From a virus: a DNA stretch of 35,561 nt. The notes under the pieces were generated by a model. That model was not told where the DNA came from. It saw nothing but the letters and a program-made list of their open reading frames with translations, and ran no database searches. The stretch lies in IMG/VR virus record IMGVR_UViG_3300042486_000700, positions 1 through 35,561 of that record; one strand, 5' to 3'. A program made the position numbers and the translations under genes. Of the stretch, positions 33,555-35,561 are shown piece by piece. Positions within the stretch are counted from its first letter, which is position 1, and each line of letters opens with the position of its first letter.

Positions 33555-35561
33555 TTAGGTCATCATTATAGTAAATGGAAATGTTTGTGCAATATCTCTA
33601 ATAATATCATTAGGATTGTTAGTTATATTATAAACAACATTTCTATCCACAGGTTCCGCAACCAAGGTAATCTTATTGTAAATTTTACTAATTAAACCAA
33701 CATTATCCGGAGAAACATTTATATTAACTTCACCTATTATATCCACAGCATTAATTGTGAAAGTTTTCTTATTACTACTTACATAAATTTGTAATTCATT
33801 TCCAAAATTCCCTTCACCAACTTTTTCCTCAATAATTGTATTATTTGGACCAACAACCGTTTTAACCGCAACCCAAGTCCATACAGTATTTGCGGAAAGA
33901 ATATTCCAATTACCTGAAGATGGATTGATAGACACAACCATTTTTTCGGCACTTCCAACTTGGTTAAATGTTGTGTTCGCCAATAGAACTACAGGTTGAG
34001 GTTGTGTATTAACATTAGGTGGTAATCCCGGAGGTGTTATTGGTGTGGATGGTGAAATTTGTTGAGGGTTGTATGTAAAGTCCGTTGAACTTGCAGACGA
34101 ACCATTTAACCCTGATAGGATTATTGGATTTTGTTGTGATGTTATAGTATTAACAGTCGGTACTACAACACTAATTGTAAAATTATTAATAATTGTAAAA
34201 TTAGTTATGAATGTATTACTAATCGTAATTCCCGTTACTTGGTCTAAATTTTCACCTATTATCGTTAATATAGTTCCACTAGTTCCTGTTAATGGAGAGA
34301 ATGAGGTAATTGATGATGGTTCACAAGTATTGGGAACGGTAAATGTATTTAAATTATTTGATGGATTAGTTTTTCCACTATTAATATCTTCAATCTTCTT
34401 AATTTGTTCCTCGTCATTTTTCTTAATATCAAATACTATTTGTTTATTTAATCCCGCAGAAACCGCAGTTTTAAACGCATTGTTAAATGTTTTTTCAAGT
34501 TCACTATATCGACTAATATTTTCATCAAAATAACCTTGGGATACATTAGGTACCGGCCATTCACAAACATAAAATTTAGTAATACCAAGTCCTGTGTCAG
34601 GATTAATTATTTGGTCCACTCTACTATTTAATCTTGAACTCATAAATCCGATAAAAGTTTTCACATCTTTAAATAACGCAATTGGTTGTGATGTTTTAGT
34701 TCCTTTTGAATCGGGCATTTCAACACAGGTGTATTTCTTTTGTTCAAATAAATTAACACTTTCACCATATAGATTAGTTGTTAACGTAACATTTGCAAAA
34801 TTATTGTTAAACACATAAAATTTATCAGTATTAAATGTTTTTGCGTAACATATTAAATAAACAATAACCTGTAAATATTCATCAGTGATTTCCGACTTTA
34901 TCGCATCGACTAATTGTTGAGGTGTTAGATTTGTTGATGTTGCGGTTTCGGCGTCACCCCAACTTTGGAACTCAGCTGATAAATTATTACTACAAGAATT
35001 AATTGTCGCACGAGTATTATCACCAGATTGTGTAATATAATCAGATTTATTGATATTTGTTATTGCCTTACCAGTAACACTATCTTTACTATTTTTAATA
35101 ATACTTTCAACTTTAGTTAATAAATTTTGATTAACACTTTGTAAATAAGAATCAATTGAAGGTAAACTATATATACTTTGTCTAGTTCCTGTAAATGTTG
35201 TTTCAAACTTACCAGCAGTAATATTATGGTTTACTTCCGTTATAAAATACGGACCATAAAACATAGGAACATTTCGCAAGTTAAAGTACATTGTAGGTTG
35301 TAATAATGCGTTTCCAAGACATTGAACCGTACATTGATAACTTCTATTTTTATAAAAATTATATAGTCCGGTGTTTTGAGTTGTAACATTTCTACCCGAA
35401 TATTGGTCAAACATATCTACTTGAGCTTGGAGAGCTTCACTAGTTGCTTTACCCGTATCCATAGAAACTTGAATGGAATAAAACACGTTTTGATTTCTAA
35501 TACCAGCATCAACATTAAATCCAACACACTTATTTGAAATACCCCAATCTTTCTTATTTGC
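33555..35561 (-). CDS. Hub-like virion protein with IPT/TIG domain, N-terminus cut by window edge
   Basis: 668 residues are visible and the frame is open to the last base of the window, so the start lies outside; the GTG at 35484-35486 is internal. Visible residues 75-125 (with VPMFYGPYFITEVNHNITAG, then KFETTFTGTRQ) have the pattern of hub proteins of the gp27/VgrG/gpD kind. Residues about 205-320 (LTPQQLVDAIKSEI, FYVFNNNFANV, a Cys-containing strand, then LFKDVKTFIGFMSSRL) recall muramidase-like peptidoglycan hydrolases of phages; this is a weak similarity. Residues 413-498 match an IPT/TIG Ig-like fold (ITSFSPLTGTSGTILTIIGE, then the NFTISVVVPT strand). A Pro-rich linker leads to a C-terminal beta domain. 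Role by inference: central spike/hub that may help cross the cell wall. Confidence 0.6.
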   Translation of the reverse strand, partial: ANKKDWGISNKCVGFNVDAGIRNQNVFYSIQVSMDTGKATSEALQAQVDMFDQYSGRNVTTQNTGLYNFYKNRSYQCTVQCLGNALLQPTMYFNLRNVPMFYGPYFITEVNHNITAGKFETTFTGTRQSIYSLPSIDSYLQSVNQNLLTKVESIIKNSKDSVTGKAITNINKSDYITQSGDNTRATINSCSNNLSAEFQSWGDAETATSTNLTPQQLVDAIKSEITDEYLQVIVYLICYAKTFNTDKFYVFNNNFANVTLTTNLYGESVNLFEQKKYTCVEMPDSKGTKTSQPIALFKDVKTFIGFMSSRLNSRVDQIINPDTGLGITKFYVCEWPVPNVSQGYFDENISRYSELEKTFNNAFKTAVSAGLNKQIVFDIKKNDEEQIKKIEDINSGKTNPSNNLNTFTVPNTCEPSSITSFSPLTGTSGTILTIIGENLDQVTGITISNTFITNFTIINNFTISVVVPTVNTITSQQNPIILSGLNGSSASSTDFTYNPQQISPSTPITPPGLPPNVNTQPQPVVLLANTTFNQVGSAEKMVVSINPSSGNWNILSANTVWTWVAVKTVVGPNNTIIEEKVGEGNFGNELQIYVSSNKKTFTINAVDIIGEVNINVSPDNVGLISKIYNKITLVAEPVDRNVVYNITNNPNDIIRDIAQTFPFTIMMT

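Noticed and set aside
34069-34533. Plus-strand open frame of 154 codons with hydrophobic stretches
   Set aside because: It lies wholly within the hub-like gene, whose domains are recognisable, and would be the only gene on the opposite strand.

Overview
The window looks like part of a large, AT-rich, tailed phage genome with a contractile (T4/P2-type) tail, probably infecting a Bacteroidota (Flavobacteriia-like) host. Every gene I accept is on the minus strand, so transcription runs from high to low coordinates. The phage assignment rests on a gp25/gp6 baseplate-wedge pair, a P2 gpI-like wedge domain, a hub-like protein, and a T4-style replication set (gp32-like SSB, UvsX/RecA-like recombinase, gp41/DnaB-like helicase, RNase H/FEN-like nuclease, class Ia ribonucleotide reductase). 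The host guess rests on SprB-like repeats (known from the Flavobacterium gliding adhesin), PKD and IPT/TIG folds, Pro-Thr linkers, and start codons preceded by A/T-rich leaders with no Shine-Dalgarno sequence.

Layout in the direction of transcription. (1) 35561-33555: hub-like virion protein cut by the right edge, with a possible embedded wall-hydrolase-like domain and an IPT/TIG domain. (2) 33514-32629: a 74-aa protein and an acidic coiled-coil protein, closed by a terminator. (3) 32515-31658: gp32-like SSB, apparently its own transcription unit with a promoter and a terminator. (4) 31587-23301: uvsX, cytosine-C5 methyltransferase, RNase H-like exonuclease (TTG start), an unknown 150-aa protein, replicative helicase, nrdB and nrdA, closed by a strong terminator. 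(5) 23222-7846: baseplate genes, starting with gp25 and gp6, then a giant 1800-aa protein with a central multipass hydrophobic block, four unfamiliar proteins (one with a PKD domain), and a gpI/gp7-like wedge protein. (6) 7846-1: adhesion genes, namely a SprB-repeat protein, a Pro-Thr-linker protein, and a collagen-like fibre cut by the left edge that has about 1020 visible residues of Gly-X-Y repeats.

The replication genes would copy, recombine and supply nucleotides for the genome. The flanking genes would build the baseplate and receptor-binding apparatus. No tRNA, CRISPR array, insertion sequence, integrase, reverse transcriptase or attachment site was seen. No stretch over 300 bases lacks a gene. 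The oddest features are the membrane-like block inside the 1800-aa baseplate-region protein, the SprB-like modules on a phage particle, the giant collagen-like repeat tract with 27-bp higher-order repeats, an SSB-tip-like C-terminus on the gp32-like protein, and a recurrent TATTTATA element just before several start codons.
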